This document shows, in pieces, positions 8,136-16,400 of a stretch of 64,000 bases of DNA (position 1 is its first letter; each line of letters begins with the position of its first letter). The stretch covers positions 372,001 to 436,000 of the forward strand of contig OY969916.1 in NCBI GenBank assembly GCA_963704535.1. The letters run 5' to 3'. A program made the position numbers and the translations under genes. The notes under the pieces were generated by a model, which saw only the letters and a list, made by a program, of their open reading frames with translations, was not told where the DNA came from and ran no database searches. This DNA comes from G963704535 sp963704535. GTDB taxonomy: Bacteria; Chloroflexota; Chloroflexia; Chloroflexales; Roseiflexaceae.

Positions 8136-9059
8136 GTGGATCTGGCAGATTCGTTACTTTCCGGCAATCGGCGCGCCCTGGCGCGCGGGATCACCCTGGT
8201 AGAGACCGGCGGTGCCGCCGCGCGTGAGCTGTTGAGCGCGGTCTACCCCCGCACCGGCCGCGCGCACATCGTCGGCGTCACCGGGGCGCCGGGGGCCGGC
8301 AAATCGACCCTGGTGAACGCGCTCGCCCGGCACTGGCGCAGCGCCGGCAAGACCATCGGCATCATCGCCGTGGACCCGACCTCGCCCTTCACCGGCGGCG
8401 CGATCCTCGGCGACCGCATCCGCATGCAGCCACTCGGCGGCGACCCCGGCATCTTCATCCGCAGCATGGCCAGCCGCGGTCGCCTGGGCGGCATCGCCCG
8501 CGCCACCGGCGACGCGATCGACCTGATCGACGCCGCCGGCTTCGATATGATCGTGGTCGAGACCGTCGGCGCCGGCCAGGGCGAGGTCGAGATCGCCAGC
8601 GCCGCCCACACCACTCTGGTGATCGAGGTGCCCGGCATGGGCGACGACGTGCAGGCGATCAAGGCTGGGATTCTGGAGATCGCCGACGTGTTTGTGGTCA
8701 ATAAGGCCGACCGCGAGGGCGCCGATGCGACCATGCGCCAGCTTCGCGCAATGCTGCACCTGGGTGGCCCTCCGCGCGACGGCTGGGAGCCGCCGATCCT
8801 GCGGGCCGTGGCGATGCGCGAGGAGGGCATCCCCGCGATCACCGCCGCCGTCGAACGGCACCTGGAGTTCCTGCGCGCCGGCGGCAAGCTGGCCGACCGT
8901 GAGCGTGTGCGGATCGCCCGCGAGTTTCAGCTGATCATCCAGGAGGCCGCGCTGGAGCGCATACGCGAGCGTACCGCCGCCGGCTGGGACGCGCTCGTCG
9001 CGCGCATCGCCCGGCGCGAGATTGATCCGTACACCGCCGCCGCAGAGCTACTTGATTAA
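8136..9059 (+). CDS. meaB: MeaB/ArgK-type GTPase, methylmalonyl-CoA mutase chaperone
   Basis: 307 residues from GTG 8136; the in-frame extension to 8097 would translate the TTCTTTG array and is rejected. P-loop GAPGAGKS at about 50-57, IIAVDPTSPFTGGAILGDRIRM, and NKAD in the G4 position identify the G3E-related MeaB/ArgK GTPases. Known role: GTP-dependent loading and protection of adenosylcobalamin in methylmalonyl-CoA mutase. Located 100 bp after the mutase B12 subunit, probably the same transcript. The tandem array over the ribosome-binding region is unusual. Confidence 0.9.
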   Translation: MDLADSLLSGNRRALARGITLVETGGAAARELLSAVYPRTGRAHIVGVTGAPGAGKSTLVNALARHWRSAGKTIGIIAVDPTSPFTGGAILGDRIRMQPLGGDPGIFIRSMASRGRLGGIARATGDAIDLIDAAGFDMIVVETVGAGQGEVEIASAAHTTLVIEVPGMGDDVQAIKAGILEIADVFVVNKADREGADATMRQLRAMLHLGGPPRDGWEPPILRAVAMREEGIPAITAAVERHLEFLRAGGKLADRERVRIAREFQLIIQEAALERIRERTAAGWDALVARIARREIDPYTAAAELLD

Positions 9060-9065
9060 CACAAA

Positions 9066-9100
9066 AATAGGGGGAGTTTGAGGGGCCGCCCCTCAAGAAT
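9066..9100 (+). repeat. Element A fragment
   Basis: Core palindrome only (GGGGGAGTTTGAGGGGC, GCCCCTCAAGAAT); both terminal repeats are absent. The rest of the 9060-9316 gap shows nothing coding. Confidence 0.55.
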
Positions 9101-9316
9101 AAACCATCCCACATTTTCGCGCTCGTGTGCGCGCCGCGCCTGGGGTGACGATTGTATCACTCGTCAGTCGTTCATTATCAGTAGCGGCAACAGTTACTGG
9201 GCACGGATCGTCCTAGCAGAGAATAGGACCGATGGGGACTTTTACGCCCCACCCTGATGTGATATAACGGACAGCGGATACCTTATTCATCCCTAGAGAA
9301 AAGGAAGGCCGAGCTG

Positions 9317-9826
9317 ATGGAGCAGCATATCTTCGATCTCCTGCATCATCCCAAGGTGGCCGAGACACGGGATCACATGCATCATAGCATCCCGAAGCAC
9401 GATCACCTGCTGCGCTCCGTTCGATACTCCTACAGGTTCGCCCGGCTGCTGCGCGCCGACACGCGCACCTGCCTACGAGCGGCGATGATCCACGACATCG
9501 ACTCGCGCTTCGGCACGCTGACCACCCACGGCGCCGTCGCCGCGCGCTGGGCCGCCGAGCAGGGCGAGACCGATGAAGTCTGCAAGGCGATCGTCAGCCA
9601 TATGTACCCGTTCGGCCCGGCGCCCGTCTCGCGTGAGGGCTGGGTGCTCGTGCTGGCCGACAAAGTCGCCTCGCTGGGCGATTTCGGCCAGTTTATGCGC
9701 GGGCTGATCAACGGCTCCAGCATACAGACGCGCCGCCGCCTGAAGCAGACCGATCCCTTCTACCATGGCAAGCTCCGCCGGCTCCCGCTGCGCCACCGCA
9801 TCCGCCGCCGCACCCTCGACGCCTAA
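9317..9826 (+). CDS. HD-domain phosphohydrolase-like protein
   Basis: 169 residues. The N-terminal half has His residues at the spacing expected for an HD domain (HMHHSIPKHDH), the HD pair at 59-60 (AAMIHDIDSR), a later VSHMYPF, and ADKVASLGDFGQF as the distal Asp motif. HD proteins hydrolyse phosphate esters of nucleotides or related compounds; the substrate here is unknown. The C-terminus is strongly basic. A canonical terminator follows 24 bp after the stop, so it is monocistronic. Confidence 0.75.
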   Translation: MEQHIFDLLHHPKVAETRDHMHHSIPKHDHLLRSVRYSYRFARLLRADTRTCLRAAMIHDIDSRFGTLTTHGAVAARWAAEQGETDEVCKAIVSHMYPFGPAPVSREGWVLVLADKVASLGDFGQFMRGLINGSSIQTRRRLKQTDPFYHGKLRRLPLRHRIRRRTLDA

Positions 9827-9849
9827 GCGCACGAATGCAGCTAGATACA

Positions 9850-9882
9850 AAAGACCCGGTTTCCTATGGAAACCGGGTCTTT
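9850..9882 (+). terminator. Rho-independent-type terminator
   Basis: Perfect hairpin AAAGACCCGGTTTCC / GGAAACCGGGTCTTT with a 3-4 nt loop, 24 bp downstream of the HD gene. The stem is symmetric with A-tract and T-tract, so it can work in both directions. Confidence 0.8.
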
Positions 9883-9923
9883 CACATAGAGCCAAAATAT
9901 CAGCGATCCTCAGAGGAGACCGC

Positions 9924-10265
9924 CGCGTAAGGGCGATCCTCGTGATCGCCCGCAGCGACAGCGCCGATAGCGATGGCGACGAGCGCGCCGACAGCGCCGC
10001 GTAGGGGCGATCCTCGTGATAACTCTCATAGGTTAAGGTTTTTACCGCTTTGTCAAGCGGCGCATTTGGAAGCGCCAAACCACCTTTTCCGAGTAGTAGC
10101 GGCGCCGCGTTCATCCTGCGTCAGCGAAATGGCGGTTTGCTGCATCAGAACGCAGGGCTTGACAAAGCCTCAGAATGCTTAACCTATGACAAATATCCTC
10201 GTGATCGCCCGCGACGAGCGCACCGAGCACACCGCGTAAGGGCGCTCCCACGTGAGCGCCCGCGC
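9924..10265. repeat. Cluster of short REP-like palindromes
   Basis: Three related units of the form CGCGTAAGGGCG...CGCCC: intact palindrome 9931-9951 (arms GGGCGATC/GATCGCCC), an interrupted copy whose left arm is at 10005-10012 and right arm at 10203-10210, and a variant at 10240-10261 (GGGCGCTC/GAGCGCCC). A further relative lies at 43547-43565. Confidence 0.7.
10021..10194. mobile_element. 174-bp MITE-like element inserted in a REP palindrome
   Basis: Ends are imperfect inverted repeats: CATAGGTTAAG...GCTTTGTCAAGC on the left pairs with GCTTGACAAAGC...CTTAACCTATG on the right (about 32 bp each). It is bracketed by the 11-bp direct repeat ATCCTCGTGAT (10010-10020 and 10195-10205). The uninterrupted version of the target is present at 9931-9951 with a single ATCCTCGTGAT. 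It encodes no protein, so it would be a non-autonomous element. Confidence 0.7.
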
Positions 10266-11639
10266 CGAGCGCGCCGACGAGCGCCCCCGCTGACAGCAGC
10301 GCCACCCCCGCCCTACCCCTTTCGACGCCCCCTGCTTCGCCTCCGGGCTGATCGCCGCCCGCGCCTTCTCCGGCCCGAAGCCCTCCAGCCGTCGGTATGT
10401 ATAGATAAACAGATCGCGCCCGATCGCCGCCAGTGGCGCGGCCAGGATCACCCCCAGCAGCCCGAACACCTGGCCCATCGCGATCAGCAACACCGTCAGG
10501 ACCGCCGGGTGGATGCCGATACTCTCGCCGATGATCCGCGGCACCAAGACACTGTTCTCAAACTGCTGCACAATGATGTAGACCGCCGTCGCCGCCAGCC
10601 CGGTCGGCACATCGACGAAGAACCCCAGCGCGATGCCGGGGATCGCGCCGATGATCGGGCCGACGATCGGGATCAGCTCGGTGATCCCGGCGATGATCGA
10701 GAGCAGCAGGATGTAGGGCACCCGGAAGCCGAGCAGCCGCAGGATCAGCAGCCCCCCGCCCACCATCGCCCCCACCGCCGCGCCCAGGATCACCTGCCCG
10801 CGGATATAGTTGCTCAGAACCTGGTCGGTCATCCCCCAGACATGCCAGAAGTCGGGGCGGATGCGCGGGTGCAGCAGCCGGTCGATAAAGGCTCGGCCCT
10901 CACTCGCATCACTGAGGATGTAGAACAGCCAGAACGGGATGATCACAAAGCCGACCAGGAACGTGACCGTGTTGACGACCTGGAGCACCTGGGCGAACAG
11001 AAACGTGCCGACGCCCTGCGCGTAGGTCGCCAGGTTCGCCTGGGCCGTCTCCAGTGCGCTGCGCGCGCCCTCCTGAATCGGCCCCTGGATCGAGGGCGGC
11101 ACGCTGCGGCTGTACTGCTGATACAGGCGGTTGGCCGTCTCGCGCAAACTATCGATGAGCGCCGGAGTGCTCGTGATCAGCTCCTCGATCTGGTCGGCGA
11201 TCAGCGGCGCGACATACGAGACCGAGACGGTGATCAGGACAAACCCGCCGACGTAGACCGTGAGGATCGCCAGCCAGCGCGGCATCTTGCGGCCTAGCCG
11301 GTTGACGATCGGCAGCAGCAGGTAGGCCAGCACCAGCCCGATCACGAATGGCAGCAGTGCCGGCGCTGCGTTCCACAGCAGCCAGCCGACCGTGTAGATC
11401 GCCAATGCCACTAGCCCCCAACGCGCCAGCGTGCGCTGCGAGGGGTAGCGCGTGATATACTCGCCGGGGGGCAGTGCAGGATCGCCGTACGCCACCGGCA
11501 CCTCCCGCGCCAGCGTGCCGGCGTCGATTGGCCGCTCGATCGCCGGCGTGCTATCCGGCGCCGGCCCGGTGGCTACCTCCGGCGGCTGGGCCGGCTCGGC
11601 CGGGATCAGCGGCTTCCGTGGGATGGGCTTGCGCGCCAC
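10179..11639 (-). CDS. AI-2E family transporter (permease-like)
   Basis: About 486 residues from GTG 11639, chosen because AAAGGAG sits 5 nt upstream; an ATG at 11654 overlaps that ribosome site. After a proline-rich cytoplasmic N-terminus of about 70 residues there are about eight membrane segments. SIIAGITELIPIVGPIIGAI and GPEK-type C-terminal features match the AI-2E/YdiK/PerM permease family (transport substrate generally unproved). The last 35-40 residues (RGRSSARSARALTWERPY...) are translated from REP palindromes, and the stop codon is supplied by the end of the MITE-like element, so the native C-terminus has been replaced. Confidence 0.8.
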   Translation of the reverse strand: MARKPIPRKPLIPAEPAQPPEVATGPAPDSTPAIERPIDAGTLAREVPVAYGDPALPPGEYITRYPSQRTLARWGLVALAIYTVGWLLWNAAPALLPFVIGLVLAYLLLPIVNRLGRKMPRWLAILTVYVGGFVLITVSVSYVAPLIADQIEELITSTPALIDSLRETANRLYQQYSRSVPPSIQGPIQEGARSALETAQANLATYAQGVGTFLFAQVLQVVNTVTFLVGFVIIPFWLFYILSDASEGRAFIDRLLHPRIRPDFWHVWGMTDQVLSNYIRGQVILGAAVGAMVGGGLLILRLLGFRVPYILLLSIIAGITELIPIVGPIIGAIPGIALGFFVDVPTGLAATAVYIIVQQFENSVLVPRIIGESIGIHPAVLTVLLIAMGQVFGLLGVILAAPLAAIGRDLFIYTYRRLEGFGPEKARAAISPEAKQGASKGVGRGWRCCQRGRSSARSARALTWERPYAVCSVRSSRAITRIFVIG

Positions 11640-11664
11640 TATCGCTCCTTTCATCGTTCTGGAC

Positions 11665-11698
11665 GCCGTGCGTTGTGCGCGTTATTATAACGCACGGC
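11665..11698. promoter_or_regulatory. Inverted repeat in a divergent promoter region
   Basis: GCCGTGCGTT (11665-11674) and AACGCACGGC (11689-11698) form a perfect 10-bp inverted repeat around a 14-bp AT-containing centre, midway between divergent starts at 11639 and 11789. It resembles an operator or a hairpin; TTATTATAA inside could hold a -10 box. Confidence 0.45.
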
Positions 11699-11788
11699 AC
11701 AGCTCTGGTAAAAAGAAGCTCAACTATCTTGCGATCTGGTGGGCGCATGCCCGCACGTGCCCATGTGGATCGGAAAAAACGGAGTGAT

Positions 11789-13033
11789 ATGGATACCGAC
11801 GTTCTTGTGATCGGCGCCGGCGCGGCCGGGCTGGCCGCCGCGCGCGCCCTGGCCGACGCCGGGCGGCGGGTCGTCGTCCTGGAGGCGCGTGACCGTATCG
11901 GCGGTCGGGTCTGGACCGACTACGCCTTTGGGCCGGTGCCGGTCGAGCGCGGCGCCGAGTTTATCCACGGCGACCACGGCGCCACCTGGGCCTGGGTGCG
12001 GCGGGCCGGCATACGGGCGGTCCCGTTCGCGCGCTGGTCCGGCCGGCGGGTCGCGCTAGGCGGCGGGCGGCTGGCCGGCGCCTGGCTGCTGCACGCCCGC
12101 CCCGACCTGCGGCGCCTGTTCACGCTTGAGCAGGCGCTGGCTGCCTACCACGGGCCGGATTGCTCGCTGGCCGAGTGGCTGGCCGAGCGGCGCTTCAGCC
12201 CGCTGGCCGCCCACATCGCCGACGTCCGGCTGGCCCACTCCTACTGCGCCACTCCCGCCACGCTCAGCGTCGAGGCGCTGGCCCACGAGCTGCGCCTGGA
12301 CGACAAAGGCCCCGACTACCACCTCCCCGACGGCTACGACCGGGTGCTGGCGTCGATCGCCGATGGGCTGGAGATTCGCCTCGGCGCGCCGGTCGCCGAG
12401 GTTCGCTGGTCCGATACGGGCGTCGAGGTCACGACCCCGCAGGGCACGGTCGGCGCCTCGGCAGCGGTGGTCACACTGCCGCTAGCCCTGCTGAAGGCCG
12501 GCGCCGTTCGCTTCGACCCGCCGCTGCCCGAAGCCAAGCAGCAGGCGATCAAGCGCCTGGCGATGGCGCCGGCGCTCAAGCTGCTGCTGCGCTTTACCAA
12601 GCCATTCTGGCAGCGCGAGATGACCTTCCTCGTCGCCGACGACCCGGTGCCGGTCTGGTGGACGATCCAGCCGGGTGTGCCGCTGCTGACCGGCTTTATC
12701 ACCGGCCCCCGCGCCGCACGCCTGGCATCCTACGGGGAAGCCGGGGCGCTGGAGCGCGGGCTGGCCACGCTCGGCGCGATCTTCGGCGGTACGCCGAGGC
12801 GGCTGTTTGTCGCCGGCCAGGTGGTGAACTGGGGCGCCGACCCGTGGGCGCGCGGCGGCTACAGCTCGGTCCCGCCCGGCGCCCACGGCCAGCGCGCCGC
12901 GCTGGCGGCGCCAGCCGGCGCGCTGCGCTTCGCCGGCGAGGCCACCGTCTGCGACGACAACCCGGCCACGGTCCACGGGGCGCTGCGTAGCGGGGTGCGT
13001 GCGGCGCAGGAGATCCTGTTAGAGACTGTTTGA
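11789..13033 (+). CDS. FAD-dependent amine oxidase (monoamine oxidase-like)
   Basis: 414 residues from ATG 11789 (GGAG 7 nt upstream). N-terminal dinucleotide fold GAGAAG at 9-14 followed by LEARDRIGGRVWT, and a C-terminal RFAGEATVCDDNPATVHGAL block: the flavin-containing amine oxidase/protoporphyrinogen oxidase superfamily layout. Oxidises amines to imines with H2O2 release in characterised members; the substrate is unknown here. No signal peptide. The final residues (LLETV, stop) lie inside the terminal repeat of element A copy 2, which provides the stop codon. Confidence 0.85.
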   Translation: MDTDVLVIGAGAAGLAAARALADAGRRVVVLEARDRIGGRVWTDYAFGPVPVERGAEFIHGDHGATWAWVRRAGIRAVPFARWSGRRVALGGGRLAGAWLLHARPDLRRLFTLEQALAAYHGPDCSLAEWLAERRFSPLAAHIADVRLAHSYCATPATLSVEALAHELRLDDKGPDYHLPDGYDRVLASIADGLEIRLGAPVAEVRWSDTGVEVTTPQGTVGASAAVVTLPLALLKAGAVRFDPPLPEAKQQAIKRLAMAPALKLLLRFTKPFWQREMTFLVADDPVPVWWTIQPGVPLLTGFITGPRAARLASYGEAGALERGLATLGAIFGGTPRRLFVAGQVVNWGADPWARGGYSSVPPGAHGQRAALAAPAGALRFAGEATVCDDNPATVHGALRSGVRAAQEILLETV

Positions 13034-13124
13034 AAAGGAGGGAGTTTGAGCGGGCCGCCTCTCAAGAATCCCCTTTCCACCACAGATCGTAGGCGAGACA
13101 ATTGCCCTTTTCAAACAGTTTCTT
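13021..13124 (+). repeat. Inverted-repeat element A, copy 2
   Basis: AGAGACTGTTTGAAAAGG at the left end, CCCTTTTCAAACAGTTTCT at the right, interior palindrome and ATCGTAGGCGAGACAAT. Overlaps the last 13 bp of the amine oxidase gene. Same orientation as copy 3 at 14271. Confidence 0.8.
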
Positions 13125-13156
13125 ACAATGAAACTGGTTTGTCCGGAAACCTTGTC

Positions 13157-14254
13157 CTACGGCAGGAGAATGATATTGCGCACCGCCTGCCCCTGTTCCA
13201 CAGCGTCGATGGCCGCGTTGATCTGGCCCAGCGGATAGCGACCGGAAATCAGCGGTTCCAGGTGCAGCCAGCCATCGCGGTGCCACTCGATCAATCGCGC
13301 GATATCAGCCTGATACTGGGGTGATCCCATAAAGCATCCGATCACCCGCCGCTCGAAAATGAATGGTTCGGCTGGAAGTGTGATGGTGGCATCCGGCCCA
13401 AACTCACCGACGATCACAACTGTCCCCTGGCGCCCAAGTGTCTGAAATCCTTGGCTGACGGCTTGCGGCGCACCAACCGCGACGAAGGCATAATCCAGGC
13501 CCTGGGGGCCAACGATGGCCGCTACGCTCGCAACCAGATCACAGTCATCATTGGCTGCGTTGATCACGTGTGTAGCGCCTAATGTCCGGGCCAGGGCACC
13601 GCGGGCTGCCTGTGTATCAACGGCAATGATCGGATCGGCACCCGCCATCCGGGCACCCTGTATCACATTCAGTCCGACCCCGCCCGCACCAATAACGAGC
13701 ACACTACTCCCCGCACTGACCTGGGCCGTATTGAAGACGGCACCGACGCCCGTGATAACCGCGCAGCCCAGCAGACACGCGTGATCCAGCCGTATATCGG
13801 CGGGGATCGGCGCGACCTGGCTCTGGTCAACGATCGCCAACTCCGCGAAAGTAGCGGGTCCCCACGGGCGCACCAAGCGGCCATCACGGGTGCGTAGGCG
13901 CGGCGTTTCGTCCATAGGGAAGACAGTATCGCACAAGTACGGCGATCCACTTCTGCAAAACCGGCAGTGTCCACACGATCGCAGAAATGAGACCACCACC
14001 CGATCACCTTCCCGCACCGTAGTCACACTGGGACCGCACGCGGCGACATGGCCGGCCGCTTCGTGCCCGGCGAGCAAGGGTGGCGTACCAAAGAGCGTGC
14101 CCCACTCGCCGCGGATGAGGTGAATATCACTGTGGCAGATGCTACTGGTGGCGATACGCACGACCACTTCGCCGGCTTGTGGTGGATCGATGATGATGTC
14201 ATCGATGACCAATGAATCCCCGAACGCGTAGCAAATAGCAGCTTGCCCCTGCAT
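13157..14254 (-). CDS. Zinc-dependent alcohol dehydrogenase (MDR superfamily)
   Basis: About 365 residues from ATG 14254 (GTG 14266 is an alternative). Catalytic-zinc ligands Cys40 and His64-Glu65 (GHEAAGHV), structural-zinc cysteines 94, 97, 100 and 108 (CGHCRFC...C), the Cys in ACLLGCAVITGVGAV and the NAD-binding GAGGVGLN are all intact: class III-like zinc alcohol/aldehyde dehydrogenase. It interconverts alcohols and aldehydes with NAD(P). The gene has nothing metabolic next to it and is bracketed by two direct copies of element A (13021 and 14271), which may have carried or isolated it. Confidence 0.87.
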   Translation of the reverse strand: MQGQAAICYAFGDSLVIDDIIIDPPQAGEVVVRIATSSICHSDIHLIRGEWGTLFGTPPLLAGHEAAGHVAACGPSVTTVREGDRVVVSFLRSCGHCRFCRSGSPYLCDTVFPMDETPRLRTRDGRLVRPWGPATFAELAIVDQSQVAPIPADIRLDHACLLGCAVITGVGAVFNTAQVSAGSSVLVIGAGGVGLNVIQGARMAGADPIIAVDTQAARGALARTLGATHVINAANDDCDLVASVAAIVGPQGLDYAFVAVGAPQAVSQGFQTLGRQGTVVIVGEFGPDATITLPAEPFIFERRVIGCFMGSPQYQADIARLIEWHRDGWLHLEPLISGRYPLGQINAAIDAVEQGQAVRNIILLP

Positions 14255-14270
14255 CGAATCACTCACTATA

Positions 14271-14370
14271 AGAGACTGTTTGAAAAGGCGGAGTTTGAGG
14301 GATCGCCCCTCAAGAATCTCCCTTCCACCACGGATCGTAGGCGAGACAATGCCCTTTTCAAACAGTTTCT
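14271..14370 (+). repeat. Inverted-repeat element A, copy 3
   Basis: Complete copy with both terminal repeats (AGAGACTGTTTGAAAAGG ... TTTTCAAACAGTTTCT), same orientation as copy 2, immediately upstream of the alcohol dehydrogenase start. Confidence 0.8.
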
Positions 14371-14375
14371 AAAAG

Positions 14376-14420
14376 GTCAGTAGTCAGTTGCGGTGCAACT
14401 GACTACTGAGCACTGACTAC
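14376..14420. terminator. Heptamer hairpin
   Basis: Arms of AGTCAGT-type units pair (GTCAGTAGTCAGTTGC with GCAACTGACTACTGA) around a short loop; lies 10 bp past the stop of the Gfo/Idh/MocA gene on the minus strand. Possible terminator; member of the paired short-repeat family. Confidence 0.55.
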
Positions 14421-14430
14421 GGACAACGTT

Positions 14431-15504
14431 CTAGATCGCGATCTCGCGCCCCTCGGCCGCCGAGCGGTAGCAGGTTTCGAGCACCTCGGCGCGGCGCAGG
14501 CCGTCGCCTGCGCTGGGGATCTGCGGCCCGCCGTCGAGCACCGCCGCCACGAAGCGCGTGATCACCGACAGGTGCCCCTCGGCCTTGAGGATGCGCGGCG
14601 CCAGGTCGGTGGGCGCACCGCCGATGTCGGTGAACGTGCGCACGGTGTTCTCGTAGCCGTAGTTGCGCACCAGCAGCTCGACGCCGCCCTCGCTGCCGTA
14701 GAGCGTGACGCCGAAGTCGTCGCCGGCCACGCTGTGGGTGCCCCAGCTCGCTTCGAGCAGCAGCGTCGCGCCGCCCTCCAGGCGGATGAACGCCGTGGCC
14801 AGGTCCTCAACCTCGTAGGGCAGGATCTCGTTGACGAACTGCTCGCGCCCCTGCCAGCCTTTCAGGCCGCGCGGGCCGAACTCGGCGTAGACGTTGGCGC
14901 TGACAGCCTGCACGCGCGGCTCGCCCATCAGGTACATGGCGATGTCGAGCACGTGGACGCCCAAATCGATCAGCGGCCCGCCGCCGGCCTGCTCCTTGCT
15001 CACGAACCAGCTCCCGATGCGCGGGATGCCACTACGGCGCATCCAGTGGGCCTTGGCGTAGTAGATCTTGCCGACCGCCCCCGAGTTGATGTAGCTCTTG
15101 ATCCACTGGACATCGCCGCGGTAGCGCTTGTCGAAGCTGACCATCAGGATGCGCCGGGCCGCCGCCGCCGCCGCGATCATCTCGCGCGCCTCGGCCACGT
15201 TGCGGGCCAGCGGCTTCTCGACCAGCACGTGCTTGCCGGCGTGCAGGGCGTCGATGCTGACCGGCGCGTGCAGGAAGTTGGGCAGGCAGATGCTGACGGC
15301 GTCGATGCCCGGCGCGGCCAGCAGGTCCTGGTAGTCGCGGTAGGTCTGCGGCACGTTGTACTCGGCCGCGACGCGGCGCACCCGGTCGTCGTCCAGGCCG
15401 GCCAGCGCGACGATCTCGACCTGCGGGATTCTGCTGTAGGCGCCCAGGTGCAGCGCGCCGATGCCGGCGCCGATCACTCCGACGCGGAGGCGATCTGTGG
15501 TCAT
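14431..15504 (-). CDS. Gfo/Idh/MocA family oxidoreductase
   Basis: 357 residues. N-terminal Rossmann motif GVIGAGIGALHLGAY (about 9-23), the EKP catalytic-lysine motif (HVLVEKPLARN, about 93-103) and a C-terminal alpha/beta domain containing GGPLIDLGVHVLDIAMYLMG. NAD(P)-dependent oxidation/reduction of sugars, inositols or related cyclitols in known members; the actual substrate cannot be read from sequence. Preceded by AGGAGCTAG-like ribosome site. A second, only distantly similar family member lies at 46987. Confidence 0.85.
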   Translation of the reverse strand: MTTDRLRVGVIGAGIGALHLGAYSRIPQVEIVALAGLDDDRVRRVAAEYNVPQTYRDYQDLLAAPGIDAVSICLPNFLHAPVSIDALHAGKHVLVEKPLARNVAEAREMIAAAAAARRILMVSFDKRYRGDVQWIKSYINSGAVGKIYYAKAHWMRRSGIPRIGSWFVSKEQAGGGPLIDLGVHVLDIAMYLMGEPRVQAVSANVYAEFGPRGLKGWQGREQFVNEILPYEVEDLATAFIRLEGGATLLLEASWGTHSVAGDDFGVTLYGSEGGVELLVRNYGYENTVRTFTDIGGAPTDLAPRILKAEGHLSVITRFVAAVLDGGPQIPSAGDGLRRAEVLETCYRSAAEGREIAI

Positions 15505-15515
15505 TCTAGCTCCTT

Positions 15516-15615
15516 GATGTTGTCCATTGTCAGTTGTCAGTTGTCCGTAAAACGTGAAGCGTGAAACGTGAAATCGTCACCCCTTCACCTTGTCACCTTG
15601 TCACCTTGTCATCTT
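15516..15615. repeat. Mixed heptamer/octamer arrays
   Basis: Consecutive short arrays of TTGTCAG (about 15528-15546), CGTGAAA (about 15550-15573) and TCACCTTG (about 15580-15615). The last one overlaps the C-terminal codons of the adjacent adenylyltransferase-like gene. Confidence 0.7.
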
Positions 15616-16400
15616 GCCGACCGGCGAGTGAAGCGGATAAAAGCGATTGTTTCCTCTAGCTCGGCCGGCGTGATGTTCTCCGCCTCGTGTTGTCTCGCCA
15701 GCGAGCGCTCGATCAGCGCGGCCCAGGGACTGCCTAATTCCTGCCGAGCCCATTCCGCCGCGCGCGGCTTAGAGGCTACCGACCCCGTAGCGAGCGAATA
15801 GAGCATGCGGCACAGCGTCAGAATCACAAACGTCTGGCTATTCCGCTGCTGGACCCAGGCCAGCCAGGCGGGATCGGTTTCGGACTGCTCGATCCATAGG
15901 CCGGCAATCGCCGCTACTGCCGAGCGCATGTCTTGAGGGTCAACGGAATCGACCAACGTACGCGGATCGGGTCCGGCTACGACCACACCGCATTCACGCA
16001 GGGTGAAGCATTGGAATACCCACCCGTCTTCTGCGGGCGCTCTGAAGAGCTGCGTGCCGCGCTCGATCTGTGGGTAGTGCGATGCGCCCGGCGCTGTGTG
16101 GCGCAGCGCGGGGTACGGGACGTAGACGGCTTCAATTCTGACCGCCCAGGGTGATCTGCTGGCCGCAAACTGCGCGTGGAGGTCCTGCAACCTGCCGAAG
16201 AGGTCATCATCTATATCCGTGTCGGTCACGACGATAACATCAATGTCGCTGCTGCGCGGATCAAAATCGCCCAGGGCCAGCGAGCCGACCAGGTACATGC
16301 CCTGGAAGTGGCTCCCCAGGAGCGCTCGGAGGCGCGCGAGAAAATCACCCAGGACCAGGTTGACATCGGCAAATGGGGTTGGAGCGAACGGTTCACTCAT
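15609..16400 (-). CDS. Aminoglycoside adenylyltransferase-like nucleotidyltransferase
   Basis: 263 residues from ATG 16400. GSLALGDFDPRSSDIDVIVV (about 40-59) is the GS-x-DxD nucleotidyltransferase signature, and the length and C-terminal helical part (LTLCRMLYSLATGSVASKPRAAEWA) match the ANT(3'')/ANT(9), DUF4111-type family. Members transfer AMP to aminoglycosides; environmental homologues are often of unproved resistance function, so the drug link is an inference. It lies just outside the AT-rich island and has the GC-rich codon use of the host. Confidence 0.8.
   Translation of the reverse strand: MSEPFAPTPFADVNLVLGDFLARLRALLGSHFQGMYLVGSLALGDFDPRSSDIDVIVVTDTDIDDDLFGRLQDLHAQFAASRSPWAVRIEAVYVPYPALRHTAPGASHYPQIERGTQLFRAPAEDGWVFQCFTLRECGVVVAGPDPRTLVDSVDPQDMRSAVAAIAGLWIEQSETDPAWLAWVQQRNSQTFVILTLCRMLYSLATGSVASKPRAAEWARQELGSPWAALIERSLARQHEAENITPAELEETIAFIRFTRRSAR

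Noticed and set aside
10050..11297. Plus-strand open frame of 415 codons
   Set aside because: Antisense to the AI-2E transporter, which has clear membrane spans and family motifs; the shadow is Arg/Asp/Gln-rich with no family features.
14572..15564. Plus-strand open frame of 330 codons
   Set aside because: Antisense of the Gfo/Idh/MocA oxidoreductase gene, whose EKP and Rossmann motifs are convincing.
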